From: JAGVSZ01 sp035456405
GTDB lineage: Bacteria > Pseudomonadota > Gammaproteobacteria > Burkholderiales > SG8-39
DNA length: 64,000 nucleotides
NCBI GenBank assembly: GCA_035456405.1
Contig: DATIDG010000032.1
Span: forward strand, 23,810 to 87,809
Direction of reading: 5' to 3'
Shown here: piece after piece, positions 16,642 to 24,949 of the stretch
Layout of the letters: every line of letters starts with the position of its first letter
Numbering within the stretch: position 1 is the stretch's first letter
Notes under the pieces: model-generated
What the model was told of the DNA's origin: nothing
What the model saw: only the letters and a program-made list of their open reading frames with translations
Databases searched by the model: none
Position numbers and translations under genes: made by a program

Positions 16642-17288
16642 TTCCGGGCGAGATCGAGCTGAACGCAGGGCGGCGCACGGTGCCGCTCGTCGCGCTCGCC
16701 GGCGCACTCCTCGTCGCCGGCTGCGCCACGACCCAGGTGGCCGTGCAGTGGTCGGACCCGGAGTTCAGGGGGCGCTCGCTGCGCGGCGAGAAAGTGCTGG
16801 TCGTGTGCGACGCGGCCGACGTCGCGACGCGACGCGTCTGCCAGGATCAGCTCGCCGGCCAGGTCGGGGCCGCCGGCGCGACGCCGGTGATCAGTCCGGA
16901 CGTCGGGCTGACCGCCGGCCCGCCGCCGGCCAACGACAAGACGCTCGCCGCCGCGCGCGCCTTGGGCGCCAAGGCGATTCTCGGCGCGACGATCGAGCCG
17001 GACGTGACGGTCGTCAGCCCCGGCCCGAGCATCGGGATCGGCGTCGGCGGCTATGGCGGCTCGGGCGGTCGCTCCGTGACAGGCGGAGGCGTCGGCATCG
17101 GCTTCCCGATCGGCGGCGGGCAGGCGACGACCGGCTACGCCGCGAACATGGTGCTCACCGACGTCGCGAGCGTCCGCATGATGTGGTCGAGCAAGGTCAC
17201 GACGCCCGCGTCGCAGAACGTCAGCGCGCAGATGGGCGAGCTCGCGCGCGTCGGGATCGAGGCGGCGCGGACAGCCGGGTTCTTCTAG
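16638..17288 (+). CDS. Outer-membrane lipoprotein, DUF4136-like
   Basis: A 216-residue protein with a lipobox, LLVAGC, after a hydrophobic stretch near residues 15-32; Cys near residue 32 would be lipidated. The mature part opens ATTQVAVQWSDPEF and later has a long glycine-rich segment (SIGIGVGGYGGSGGRSV). The plan, with CA, then QW-DP-F, then RRV-D, matches the lipoprotein at 49266-49877, so the two are distant paralogues. The function is unknown. The start overlaps the stop of the upstream hydrolase (ATGA). Confidence 0.65.
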   Translation: MIPGEIELNAGRRTVPLVALAGALLVAGCATTQVAVQWSDPEFRGRSLRGEKVLVVCDAADVATRRVCQDQLAGQVGAAGATPVISPDVGLTAGPPPANDKTLAAARALGAKAILGATIEPDVTVVSPGPSIGIGVGGYGGSGGRSVTGGGVGIGFPIGGGQATTGYAANMVLTDVASVRMMWSSKVTTPASQNVSAQMGELARVGIEAARTAGFF

Positions 17289-17294
17289 AAATCT

Positions 17295-17756
17295 TCAGCC
17301 GAGCGCGGCGCGCAGCCGCTCGGCGACGCGCCGGTAGCCGTCCGGATTGACCTCGCGCAGGCGCTGCAGCGTGTCCACGAACGCCTCCAGCTCGCGTGAG
17401 GTCAGCTGCTCGCGCTTGCACTTCAGGTCCGCGATCTGATCGGTCATGTCCGTGAAGTCCTGCACGGCCTTGCGATCCCCGGGCGAGAGCGCCGCCGTAT
17501 CAAGCGCAACGTGATCGAGCAACACGCGGAGCGTCTCGCTGATGCGCCCGAGCTGGCGGCCGTAGCCGGCGACGTTCTCGACGATGTCGCGCTCCATGCC
17601 GGGGTCGCTCGACTGCATGAGGTTCACGTTGATGAACCCCTGCTGCGTCCAGAGGCTCCACGGGTTGATGACCTGCTTGAGCGATTCCGGGGCCAGCCGC
17701 GTCGGGGTCGTCCACCAGTAGGTCAGCCAGTCAAAGGGCGTTGCGGTAGCGCTCAT
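17295..17756 (-). CDS. Conserved hypothetical, Trp-rich helical protein (phasin-like size)
   Basis: A 153-residue soluble protein with an unusual Trp-rich N-terminus (FDWLTYWWTTPTRL, NPWSLWTQQ), then long amphipathic helices that could form a coiled coil (MTDQIADLKCKREQLTSREL). The size and helical make-up recall phasins and PHA-synthase partner subunits, but I see no defining motif and do not assign it. A GGGAGAA site precedes the ATG. It is divergent from hyuA and ends six bases from the convergent lipoprotein gene. Confidence 0.6.
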   Translation of the reverse strand: MSATATPFDWLTYWWTTPTRLAPESLKQVINPWSLWTQQGFINVNLMQSSDPGMERDIVENVAGYGRQLGRISETLRVLLDHVALDTAALSPGDRKAVQDFTDMTDQIADLKCKREQLTSRELEAFVDTLQRLREVNPDGYRRVAERLRAALG

Positions 17757-17908
17757 GTCGTTCTCCCCGGCACGTTTGGAGGTTCTGCACCAAGCGTAGC
17801 GCGTATGCGCGGGAAGGAGAATCGGACCATGGGTCTAGTCCCGGGCCGATGCGGGAGACGCTGCCCGCTTCCATCGGCGCGGCCGATCGACCCATCGTTT
17901 CCGACTGT

Positions 17909-17938
17909 TTGACGCGACCGGAGGGCGGCGCTTATCGT
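17909..17938 (+). promoter_or_regulatory. Candidate sigma-70 promoter of the hyu operon
   Basis: TTGACG (17909-17914) and TATCGT (17933-17938) are separated by 18 bases, with five of six and four of six consensus matches. Transcription would start near 17945, giving a leader of about 45 bases with a GGAGGAGG ribosome site before the hyuA ATG. Confidence 0.4.
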
Positions 17939-17988
17939 GGCGATCGCCCTCGCATCCGCGAGGTGCCCCAATCCGGAGGAGGTGCGCA

Positions 17989-20058
17989 ATGCGCGCAGGC
18001 GGCGCGGCCCGGGTGCGCATCGGCATCGACACCGGCGGCACGTTCACCGACATCGTCGCCGTGGACGGCGCGACCGGCGGCGTCGCCGTCACCAAGGTGC
18101 CGAGCACGCCGGCGAATCCCGCGATCGGCCTGGTGCGCGGCGTGACGCAGATCCTCGCGCAGACCGGGTGCACGGTCGACGACCTTGCCGGGCTCGCGCA
18201 CGGCACGACGGTCGCGACGAACGCGCTCCTGCAGGGCGAGATCGACTCGCTCGGACTCGTGGTGACCGAGGGCTTCCGCCACATCCTCGAGATCGCCCGC
18301 CAGTCGGTGCCGGAGGGCTACGGCAACTCGTACTTCTGGGTGAAGCCCGAGCGCATCGTTCCGGTCGAGCTGGTGCGCGAGGTCGGCGGGCGCCTCGACT
18401 ACCGCGGCACGGAGCTGCGGCCGCTGGACGAGCAAAGCGTCCGCCTCGCGGCGCGTTACTTCCGCACGCGCGGCATCCGCGCGGTCGGCGTGTGCCTCAT
18501 CCACTCGTATGCGAACGACGGCCACGAGCGGCGCGTGCGGAAGATCTTCGCCGCGGAGTACCCTGAGTGCGCCGTCTCGCTCTCGTGCGAGGTGCTGCCC
18601 GAGTACCGCGAGTACGAGCGCGCGATGACGACGCTCGTCGACGCGTTCGTGAAGCCGCACATGGAGCGGTACCTGCAGCGTATCCACGACGAGCTCGGCG
18701 CCGGCCTGCGCGAGAAGCCCTTCCTCGTCATGCAATCCTCCGGCGGCGTCATCTCGAGCGAGCAGGTGGTGAACAAGCCGATCACCACCGCGCTGTCGGG
18801 CCCCGCCGCCGGCGCGCTCGGGTCCGCGGTCGTCGCGAGGATCGCGGGGTTCGACAACGTCGTGACGCTCGACGCCGGCGGCACGTCGACCGACCTCTGC
18901 CTGATCGAGGCCGGCGTGCCGAAGATCACGAACGGCGGCTCGGTCGGGCCGTTCCCGGTGCGCATCCCCATGATCGACGTGAAGACCGTCGGCACCGGCG
19001 GCGGCTCGATCGCGTGGATCAGCCGCGAGGGTCATCTCAAGGTCGGGCCGAAGAGCGCCGGCGCGGTGCCCGGCCCGATGTGCTACCCGAACGGCGGCGA
19101 CCAGCCGACGATCACGGACGCGAACCTGGTCATGGGGCGCATCCCGCCGGCGCTCATCGGCGGCGGCATCCGGCTCGACGCCGCGCGCGCGCGGGCCGGC
19201 ATCGCCGAGCTGGTGAGGCGGCTCGGCAGCCCGATGCCGGTCGAAAGCCTTGCCGAGGGCATCATCGAGATCGCCAACTGGAACCAGGCGAACCGCATCC
19301 GCCAGATGACCATCCAGCGCGGCATCGACCCGCGCGAGTTCGCGCTCCTCTCCTTCGGCGGCTCGGGGCCGGCGCAGTCGCCGGCGGTGATGGAGCTTCT
19401 CGGAATGAAAGCGTGCATCGTGCCGCTCGACCCCGGCAACCTGTCCGCATTCGGCCTCCTCGCGGTGGACTGGCGCACCGACCACATCGCGACCCGCGTA
19501 ACGCACGAGGATGCGCTCGACCCGCGCCAGCTCGAGAGCACCTACGCCCTGCTGGAACGCGAGGCCGTCGAAACGCTGCGCCGCGACGGCATCGACCCGA
19601 CCAACATCCGTCTCGTGCGCGAGGCGGACGTGCGATACGTCGGGCAGTCGATGGAAGTGCGCGTGCAGGCACCGGGCAGGAACATCGACGCCGCGTTCGC
19701 GCCGGCCCTCGTCGACGCCTTCCATGCCGCCCACGAGAAGGCGTTCGGCTACAGCTACCGGGGCAAGCAGAAGGTCGAGGTGGTGAACTACTGCGTGTCG
19801 GGATTCGGGCTCATCGACCGGCCGCAGCTGCCGAAGCTCGCGGCGACCAGCGCGACCCCGGCCCCGCAGTCGCGGCGCAAGGTGTGCTTCGGCGGCGCGT
19901 TCGTCGACACGCCGGTCCACGCACGGAGCACGCTTCCCGCGCTCGCCCGCATCGAGGGGCCGGCGGTGATCGAGGAGTTCGGCTCGACGACCGTCGTCTT
20001 CCCCGGCCAGGCGCTGACCGTGGATCCGCACGGGATCATGATCGTGCGGAAGAAATGA
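17989..20058 (+). CDS. Hydantoinase/oxoprolinase family subunit A (HyuA)
   Basis: A 689-residue HyuA-type ATP-dependent cyclic-amide hydrolase subunit. The actin-like ATPase motifs are visible: GIDTGGTFTDIV near 12-23, HGTTVATNALLQ, SSGGVISSEQV, GPAAGALGSAVV and DAGGTSTD. The family includes 5-oxoprolinase, N-methylhydantoinase and caprolactamase, and related subunits occur in acetophenone carboxylase, so the substrate is open. Here a cyclic ureide or imide fits the barbiturase-family neighbour. The ATG follows CCGGAGGAGG at a normal distance. It is the first gene of a nine-gene co-directional run, and its partner HyuB follows after a repeat element. Confidence 0.88.
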   Translation: MRAGGAARVRIGIDTGGTFTDIVAVDGATGGVAVTKVPSTPANPAIGLVRGVTQILAQTGCTVDDLAGLAHGTTVATNALLQGEIDSLGLVVTEGFRHILEIARQSVPEGYGNSYFWVKPERIVPVELVREVGGRLDYRGTELRPLDEQSVRLAARYFRTRGIRAVGVCLIHSYANDGHERRVRKIFAAEYPECAVSLSCEVLPEYREYERAMTTLVDAFVKPHMERYLQRIHDELGAGLREKPFLVMQSSGGVISSEQVVNKPITTALSGPAAGALGSAVVARIAGFDNVVTLDAGGTSTDLCLIEAGVPKITNGGSVGPFPVRIPMIDVKTVGTGGGSIAWISREGHLKVGPKSAGAVPGPMCYPNGGDQPTITDANLVMGRIPPALIGGGIRLDAARARAGIAELVRRLGSPMPVESLAEGIIEIANWNQANRIRQMTIQRGIDPREFALLSFGGSGPAQSPAVMELLGMKACIVPLDPGNLSAFGLLAVDWRTDHIATRVTHEDALDPRQLESTYALLEREAVETLRRDGIDPTNIRLVREADVRYVGQSMEVRVQAPGRNIDAAFAPALVDAFHAAHEKAFGYSYRGKQKVEVVNYCVSGFGLIDRPQLPKLAATSATPAPQSRRKVCFGGAFVDTPVHARSTLPALARIEGPAVIEEFGSTTVVFPGQALTVDPHGIMIVRKK

Positions 20059-20064
20059 AGAACG

Positions 20065-20222
20065 AGAAGGCTATCACCGCAAAGACGCGAAGATCGCAAA
20101 GGGCCAAAGGACGCGAGGAACGAGGAGTCACGACACACGGCGCGATCTCCGGTAACTTGCCGATTCGATCCCGTATCTTTGCGTCTCTCTGCGTCTTTTG
20201 CGTCTCTGCGGTGAAGGTGTAG
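20065..20222 (+). repeat. Intergenic inverted-repeat element, CGCAAAG type, copy 1
   Basis: It opens AGAAGGCTATCACCGCAAAG and continues with periodic CGCAAAG/CGCGAAG units. The right arm (20176-20214) is the inverse, TTTGCGTCTCTCTGCGTC and on to TGCGGTGA, and it ends GGTGTAG. It sits between the hyuA stop and hyuB. The right edge, GAAGGTG, is the only ribosome-site-like stretch before the hyuB ATG. Both boundaries are shared with the copy at 24040-24190. Confidence 0.75.
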
Positions 20223-20231
20223 GCGAAGCCG

Positions 20232-22109
20232 ATGGCAGCGATACCCAGACCCTGGCCCACCCCACCCGCGCGGCCCAAGCCGCGCGACGTCGACCCGATC
20301 GTGCTGCAGATCGTCGAGGGCACGCTCAACTCGATCGAGGCCGAGATTGAGTACGCGATCGAGCGGACCGCGCGCAGCCCGATGATCCGCGAGGCGCACG
20401 ACTACCGCGTCGGGCTCTTCGACCGCTTCTGCCGCAAGCTCACCGGACGCTCGTACTCGGCGATGCCGAACGCGGTGGTGCGCGACTACCCGCCGGAGAC
20501 CATGCAGCGCGGCGACGTGTTCCTCATGAACGACACCTACCTCACCGAGGGCTCGATCGGGCACCTCCCCGACCTCTGCTCGACGGTGCCCGTGTTTCAC
20601 GGCGGCGAGGTGGTTGCGTACATCCAGGCATTCGGCCACCACGACGACATCGGCGGACGCGTCCCGGGCTCGATGCCGGGTACCGCGGTGACGGTGTTCG
20701 AGGAGGGCCTCGCGATCCCGCCGATCCGGATCTACGACGCGGGCAGGCGCAACGACGAGGCGTTCCGGATCATTCGCCGGAACACGCGCGTGCCGGAGAT
20801 GCTGGAGGCCGACCTCGACAGCGAGGTCCAGGCGATCATGATGGGCGCGCGGCGCATGGCGGAGCTGTTCGAGCGCTTCGGGCGCGACACCGTCGAAGCG
20901 TGCTTCCAGGCGATCCTCGACAAGTGCCGCGACATCTACCGCAAGGAGCTGCTGCCGAAGATCCCGGACGGCGAGTACGCCTGGGAGGACTACGTCGAGC
21001 ACGATGGCGTCACCGACCCGAGCCTGCACCGGCTCGCGCTCAGGATGATCAAGAAAGGCGACCGCATCACGCTCGACTTCAACGGCACCGCACCGCAGTC
21101 GTCCGGTCCGATCAACTGGCCGGCCGACTATGCCGACGGCGCGTTTCTCGTGAAGTGGATCGCGCCGATCCTGCGCAACCTCGCCGATACCCCGGAGCGC
21201 GCGGCCGAGATCCACGTGAACGAAGGCGTGTGCGAAGTGTTCGACGTCGTCTTCCCGCCCAAGGGCTCGCTCATCACGCCCGAGTGGCCGGCGGCGACCA
21301 ACGCGCGGTCATTCGTGCTGCTGCGCTCGCTCGGGCTGCTCGCGGGGGTCGTGACGCAGGCGACCGGCGGCCGCATGCCCGCCGACCAGGAGACGATCCG
21401 CTACACCGGCTTCTACGGTAACGACATGCAGGGCAAGCCGTTCCTGTCGCGCGAGGTGATCGGCGGCGGGTCGGGCGGCCGCTGGTACGCGGACGGCAAC
21501 GACGCGATCCACATCGTGCCCGACTCGCGCAACCAGCCGGCCGAGTTCACCGAGAACCGATTCCCGGTGATCGTCGAGAAGCTGGGCCTGAGCACCGACT
21601 CCGGCGGCGCCGGCAAGCGCCGCGGCGGGCTGGGCTACGACAAGCACTATCGCGTCCTGGTCGACTGCTTCACGATCGTCACTGCGGACCGCGTGCGCCT
21701 GGGCTGCTACGGCGTCGCGGGCGGGCGCGCGGGCGAGCCGTTCTGCGTGACCGTCGACCTGCACGGGAAGGCGAAGGCGCTCGGCGGGCTGGTCGACGGC
21801 GAGCCGGTGAAGGCCGGCCACGTTGTGCGCGTCGTCACTACCGGCGGCGGCGGCTGGGGCGACCCGCTCGAGCGCGAACCGGAGCTCGTGCTGCGCGACG
21901 TGGTGCAAGGCAAGGTGTCTCCGGAGGCTGCGCGCAGCGCATACGGAGTGGCGCTGATCGCGCGCGAAAGCGATTACTCGGTCGACGACGCGGCGACCGC
22001 AAAGCTGCGCGGCGAGATGCGCGCCGCGCGCAAGGAGCCGTTGCCGCTCATCGACCGCGGGCCGGGGTACGAGAAGATGCTGCGCGGGCAGTACGGGCCG
22101 CGTGTCTAG
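20232..22109 (+). CDS. Hydantoinase/oxoprolinase family subunit B (HyuB)
   Basis: A 625-residue HyuB-type subunit. Conserved blocks include DPIVLQIVEGTLNSIE, NDTYLTEGSIGHLPDLC, GHHDDIGGRVPGSMPG, a central GPINWPADYADGAFLVKW and the C-terminal TTGGGGWGDPLERE. It forms the catalytic complex with HyuA for ATP-coupled ring opening. The C-terminal 60 residues are charged and variable. It ends 12 bases before the ring-opening amidohydrolase gene, so the two should be co-transcribed. An iron- or zinc-binding His/Asp site is likely in the HHDD segment by analogy with the family. Confidence 0.88.
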   Translation: MAAIPRPWPTPPARPKPRDVDPIVLQIVEGTLNSIEAEIEYAIERTARSPMIREAHDYRVGLFDRFCRKLTGRSYSAMPNAVVRDYPPETMQRGDVFLMNDTYLTEGSIGHLPDLCSTVPVFHGGEVVAYIQAFGHHDDIGGRVPGSMPGTAVTVFEEGLAIPPIRIYDAGRRNDEAFRIIRRNTRVPEMLEADLDSEVQAIMMGARRMAELFERFGRDTVEACFQAILDKCRDIYRKELLPKIPDGEYAWEDYVEHDGVTDPSLHRLALRMIKKGDRITLDFNGTAPQSSGPINWPADYADGAFLVKWIAPILRNLADTPERAAEIHVNEGVCEVFDVVFPPKGSLITPEWPAATNARSFVLLRSLGLLAGVVTQATGGRMPADQETIRYTGFYGNDMQGKPFLSREVIGGGSGGRWYADGNDAIHIVPDSRNQPAEFTENRFPVIVEKLGLSTDSGGAGKRRGGLGYDKHYRVLVDCFTIVTADRVRLGCYGVAGGRAGEPFCVTVDLHGKAKALGGLVDGEPVKAGHVVRVVTTGGGGWGDPLEREPELVLRDVVQGKVSPEAARSAYGVALIARESDYSVDDAATAKLRGEMRAARKEPLPLIDRGPGYEKMLRGQYGPRV

Positions 22110-22121
22110 GGGAGCAATACC

Positions 22122-23216
22122 ATGGCAATCGAAGTCTCGAAGGTGATTCTCAGGAACGTGCAGGACGCCACCGGCATGGAAGAGCGCATCCTCGCGGGCC
22201 AGTTCGGCGCCGATCAGGTCGTCGCGGTGGTCGGGAAGACCGAGGGCAACGGCGGGGTCAACGACTTCACGCGCATCCTCGCCGACCAGGCGTTCCGCGC
22301 GGTGCTGATGAAGCACGGCAAGCGCAGCCTTCAGGACGTGAAGAAGATCCCGATGGTCTGGTCGGGCGGCTGCGACGGCGTGATCACGCCCCACGCGACG
22401 GTCTTCGCGCGCAACGACCGGACCGGCCCGAAGTCGAAGGACCGCCTCGCGATCGGGGCGGCGATGAGCCCGCAGATCCTGCCCGAGGACATCGGCAGGC
22501 CCGAAATGGTCGAGAAGATCGCCGCGGGCGTGCGGCTCGCAATGATGGACGCCGGCATCGACGATCCGCGGGACGTCCACTACGTGCAGACCAAGACGCC
22601 GCTCCTCACGATCGAGACGGTGCGCGAAGCCCACGGCCGCGGCAGGAACGTCGCCTGCGAGGTGCACGACTCGATGGGAGTCTCGAACGGCACGACCGCG
22701 CTCGGGATCGCAGTCGCCCTGGGAGAGGTGAAGTCGTACAAGCCCGAGGACATCTGCAAGAACCTCGACCTCTACTCCTCGGTCGCCTCCTGCTCCTCCG
22801 GCGTCGAGCTCGATGCAGGGCAGATCGTGCTGATGGGCAACAAGGCGGGTGCGGGCGGCCGCTACCGCATCGGCCACGCGGTGATGAAGGACGCGATCGA
22901 CATCGACGGCATCTACGCCGCGATCCGCAACGCCGGACTCGACCTCCCCGAGCGGGCGCGCGCCGAGGACCTGAAGGGGCGGCTCGTCAACTGCTTCATG
23001 AAGTGCGAGGCCGACCACCGCGGCACGCTGCGGGGGCGCCGGCAGATCATGCTCGACGACTCCGACGTTCACCACCACCGCCACGCGAAAGCGGCGGTCG
23101 GCGGCGTGGCGGCGGCGGCGATCGGCGATCCCGCGGTGTTCGTCTCGGTGGACGCGATGCACCAGGGACCGCAGGGCGGCGGGCCGGTGATCGCGATCGT
23201 CGACCTCGGCGAGTAG
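22122..23216 (+). CDS. Ring-opening amidohydrolase (barbiturase / cyanuric acid hydrolase family)
   Basis: A 364-residue member of the rare three-fold repeat (toblerone-fold) family that hydrolyses barbituric or cyanuric acid. The three repeats each keep a Lys/Ser pair: Lys39 with Ser81 (WSGGCDG), Lys158 with Ser226 (CSSGVELD) and Lys294 with Ser342 (VSVDAMHQGPQGGGP). The second pair aligns with the catalytic Ser-Lys dyad described for cyanurate hydrolase. In the third repeat the usual Ser-Gly-Gly is Ser-Val-Asp, which may bear on specificity. No s-triazine genes are near, whereas a possible uracil-oxidising hydroxylase lies at 1.4-7.8 kb, so barbiturate (product ureidomalonate) is favoured. 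A GGGAGC ribosome site precedes the ATG. Confidence 0.88.
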   Translation: MAIEVSKVILRNVQDATGMEERILAGQFGADQVVAVVGKTEGNGGVNDFTRILADQAFRAVLMKHGKRSLQDVKKIPMVWSGGCDGVITPHATVFARNDRTGPKSKDRLAIGAAMSPQILPEDIGRPEMVEKIAAGVRLAMMDAGIDDPRDVHYVQTKTPLLTIETVREAHGRGRNVACEVHDSMGVSNGTTALGIAVALGEVKSYKPEDICKNLDLYSSVASCSSGVELDAGQIVLMGNKAGAGGRYRIGHAVMKDAIDIDGIYAAIRNAGLDLPERARAEDLKGRLVNCFMKCEADHRGTLRGRRQIMLDDSDVHHHRHAKAAVGGVAAAAIGDPAVFVSVDAMHQGPQGGGPVIAIVDLGE

Positions 23217-23234
23217 GCGCGGAGGATGAACCTG

Positions 23235-24041
23235 GTGAACGGCGCTGCGGCGGTCGCTGCGACGAGCGGCGCCGCGCCGGCGGGCGAGGCGCACATCACC
23301 ATCCGTGGACTCGCGAAGCGCTTCCAGGGCGCGGTCATCTACGACAACTTCGACTTCGACATACCGCGCGGCCGCTTCCTCTCGATTTTCGGCCCGAACG
23401 GCTGCGGCAAGTCGACGCTGATAAACATCGTGGCCGGGCTCGTCCCGGCAGACGCGGGGACGATCCTCTTCGGCGGCAAGACGCTGAAGGAGACGAAGAT
23501 CGGCTACGTCTTCCAGAATTACCGCGAGGCGCTCTTTCCCTGGCTGCGGTCGATCGACAACATCGAGTACCCGCTCAAACTCGCGAGACTGCCGAAGCGC
23601 AGCCGCGACGAGAAAGTCGAGCAGCTGGTGGCGCGCCTCGGCGTGAAGATCGACCTGAATCGCTACCCGTACGAGCTGTCCGGCGGGCAGCAGCAGCTCG
23701 TCTCGATCATGCGCGCCCTGGTGGTCGAGCCGGAGGTGCTGTTCCTCGACGAGCCGTTCTCGGCGCTCGACTACGAGATGACGCTCTTCATGCGCGAGCA
23801 GCTGCAGCGCATATTTCTGGACACCGGTACGACGACGGTGCTCGTCTCGCACGACCTCGAGGAGGCGGTGTACCTCGCCGACCGGGTGCTGCTGCTCTCG
23901 CGCCGCCCGGCGCGCATCGCCGACTATCCGGAGATCGCGATGCCGCGACCGCGCAACGACGAGACCCTCTCCGCCCCGGCGTTCGTCGCGGTGAAGGGCC
24001 ACTGCCTGGAGGTGTTCCAGCGCGAGGTCAGGAAAGGCTAG
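23235..24041 (+). CDS. ABC transporter ATPase (SsuB/TauB-like)
   Basis: A 268-residue ATPase of the nitrate/sulfonate/pyrimidine-precursor importer group. It has Walker A GPNGCGKST, Q-loop YVFQNYREALFPW, signature LSGGQQQLVSIMRAL, Walker B VLFLDEPFSALD and H-loop LVSHDLEEAVYLADRV. GGAGG at 23221-23225 directly abuts the ATG at 23226, too close to use, and is nine bases before the GTG at 23235, which I therefore prefer. The partners are the permease after the repeat and the binding protein at 27952. Confidence 0.88.
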   Translation: MNGAAAVAATSGAAPAGEAHITIRGLAKRFQGAVIYDNFDFDIPRGRFLSIFGPNGCGKSTLINIVAGLVPADAGTILFGGKTLKETKIGYVFQNYREALFPWLRSIDNIEYPLKLARLPKRSRDEKVEQLVARLGVKIDLNRYPYELSGGQQQLVSIMRALVVEPEVLFLDEPFSALDYEMTLFMREQLQRIFLDTGTTTVLVSHDLEEAVYLADRVLLLSRRPARIADYPEIAMPRPRNDETLSAPAFVAVKGHCLEVFQREVRKG

Positions 24042-24190
24042 AAGGCTTTCACCGCAAGGGCGCAAGGAGTGCAAGGAAGCGCAAAGAGATGCGAAGAGAT
24101 GGAAGTGAAGATGACCGCGTGGAGCACGGTTGTCTCAATAGTTGTCTTGGCGGCCCTTTGCGTTCTCTGCGCCCTTGCGGCGAGGTGTAG
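24040..24190 (+). repeat. Intergenic inverted-repeat element, CGCAAAG type, copy 2
   Basis: It opens AGAAGGCTTTCACCGCAAGG, overlapping the stop of the ATPase gene. Periodic GCAAGG/GCAAAG units follow, and the inverted right arm (from about 24153) ends TTGCGGCGAGGTGTAG at 24190, three bases before the permease ATG. GAGGTG in the right end is correctly spaced (eight bases) to act as the ribosome site of the next gene. The boundaries match the copy at 20065-20222. Confidence 0.75.
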
Positions 24191-24193
24191 TGA

Positions 24194-24946
24194 ATGAAAC
24201 GCGAAGCGCTCCTGCCGTTCGTCGGCGTCGCCGGCCTGGTCGCGATCTGGTACCTCGCGGTCTGGACGCGGATCGTCGATCCGGTGCTGCTGCCGCCGCC
24301 CGAGGACGCGTTCGCCGCGCTGGTGAAGGGCATGGCCGGCGGCCGGCTCGGCCACGACTTCTGGCGCACGGTCGAACGCACCGCGTACGCGACCGCGATC
24401 GCCGCCGTCATCGCGATCCCCCTCGGGATCCTGCTCGGGGCGAACGAGCGGGCGTACCGCGCCGTCGAATTCGTCATCGACTTCTTCCGCTCGACGCCGG
24501 CTTCGGCGATGTTCCCGCTGTTCCTGGTCATCTTCGGCGTCGGCGACACGACCAAGATCCTGGTTGCGTCCTTCGGCGCCCTGCTGGTGATCCTGTTCAA
24601 CGTCGCCTACGGCGTGATGAACGCGCGCAAGACACGCCTCCTCGCCGCGAAGGTGATGGGCGCGTCGCGCCTGCGCGTGCTCACCGACGTGATGCTGCTC
24701 GAGTCGCTGCCGCAGACGTTCATCGGGCTGCGCAACGGCGTCTCGCTCGCGCTCGTGATCGTGGTGGTCGCCGAGATGTTCATCGGCTCGACCGACGGCC
24801 TCGGCCACCGCGTGTTCGAGGCGCAGCAGCTCTTCGCCATGCCCGACATGTACGCCGCTATCTTCGCGGCAGGCGCGCTCGGCTACGGCCTCAACCTGCT
24901 CTTCCTGCTGGTGGAGAAGCGGTTCGTGCACTGGTCTGGGAAGTAG
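24194..24946 (+). CDS. ABC transporter permease (SsuC/TauC-like)
   Basis: A 250-residue inner-membrane permease with about six hydrophobic segments and the BPD-type EAA loop region (KVMGASRLRVLTDVMLLESLPQ at about residues 153-174). It pairs with the ATPase upstream and with the THI5/NMT1-type binding protein at 27952, giving a complete importer split around fdrA and the DUF1116 gene. The gene starts inside the zone served by the preceding repeat, and the fdrA GTG start follows after three bases. Confidence 0.88.
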   Translation: MKREALLPFVGVAGLVAIWYLAVWTRIVDPVLLPPPEDAFAALVKGMAGGRLGHDFWRTVERTAYATAIAAVIAIPLGILLGANERAYRAVEFVIDFFRSTPASAMFPLFLVIFGVGDTTKILVASFGALLVILFNVAYGVMNARKTRLLAAKVMGASRLRVLTDVMLLESLPQTFIGLRNGVSLALVIVVVAEMFIGSTDGLGHRVFEAQQLFAMPDMYAAIFAAGALGYGLNLLFLLVEKRFVHWSGK

Positions 24947-24949
24947 GCG

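Noticed and set aside
14061..24190. Periodic CACAGAG/CGCAAAG stretches as CRISPR arrays
   Set aside because: The units are 9-10 bases without true spacers, the arms are inverted to each other, and no cas genes are present.
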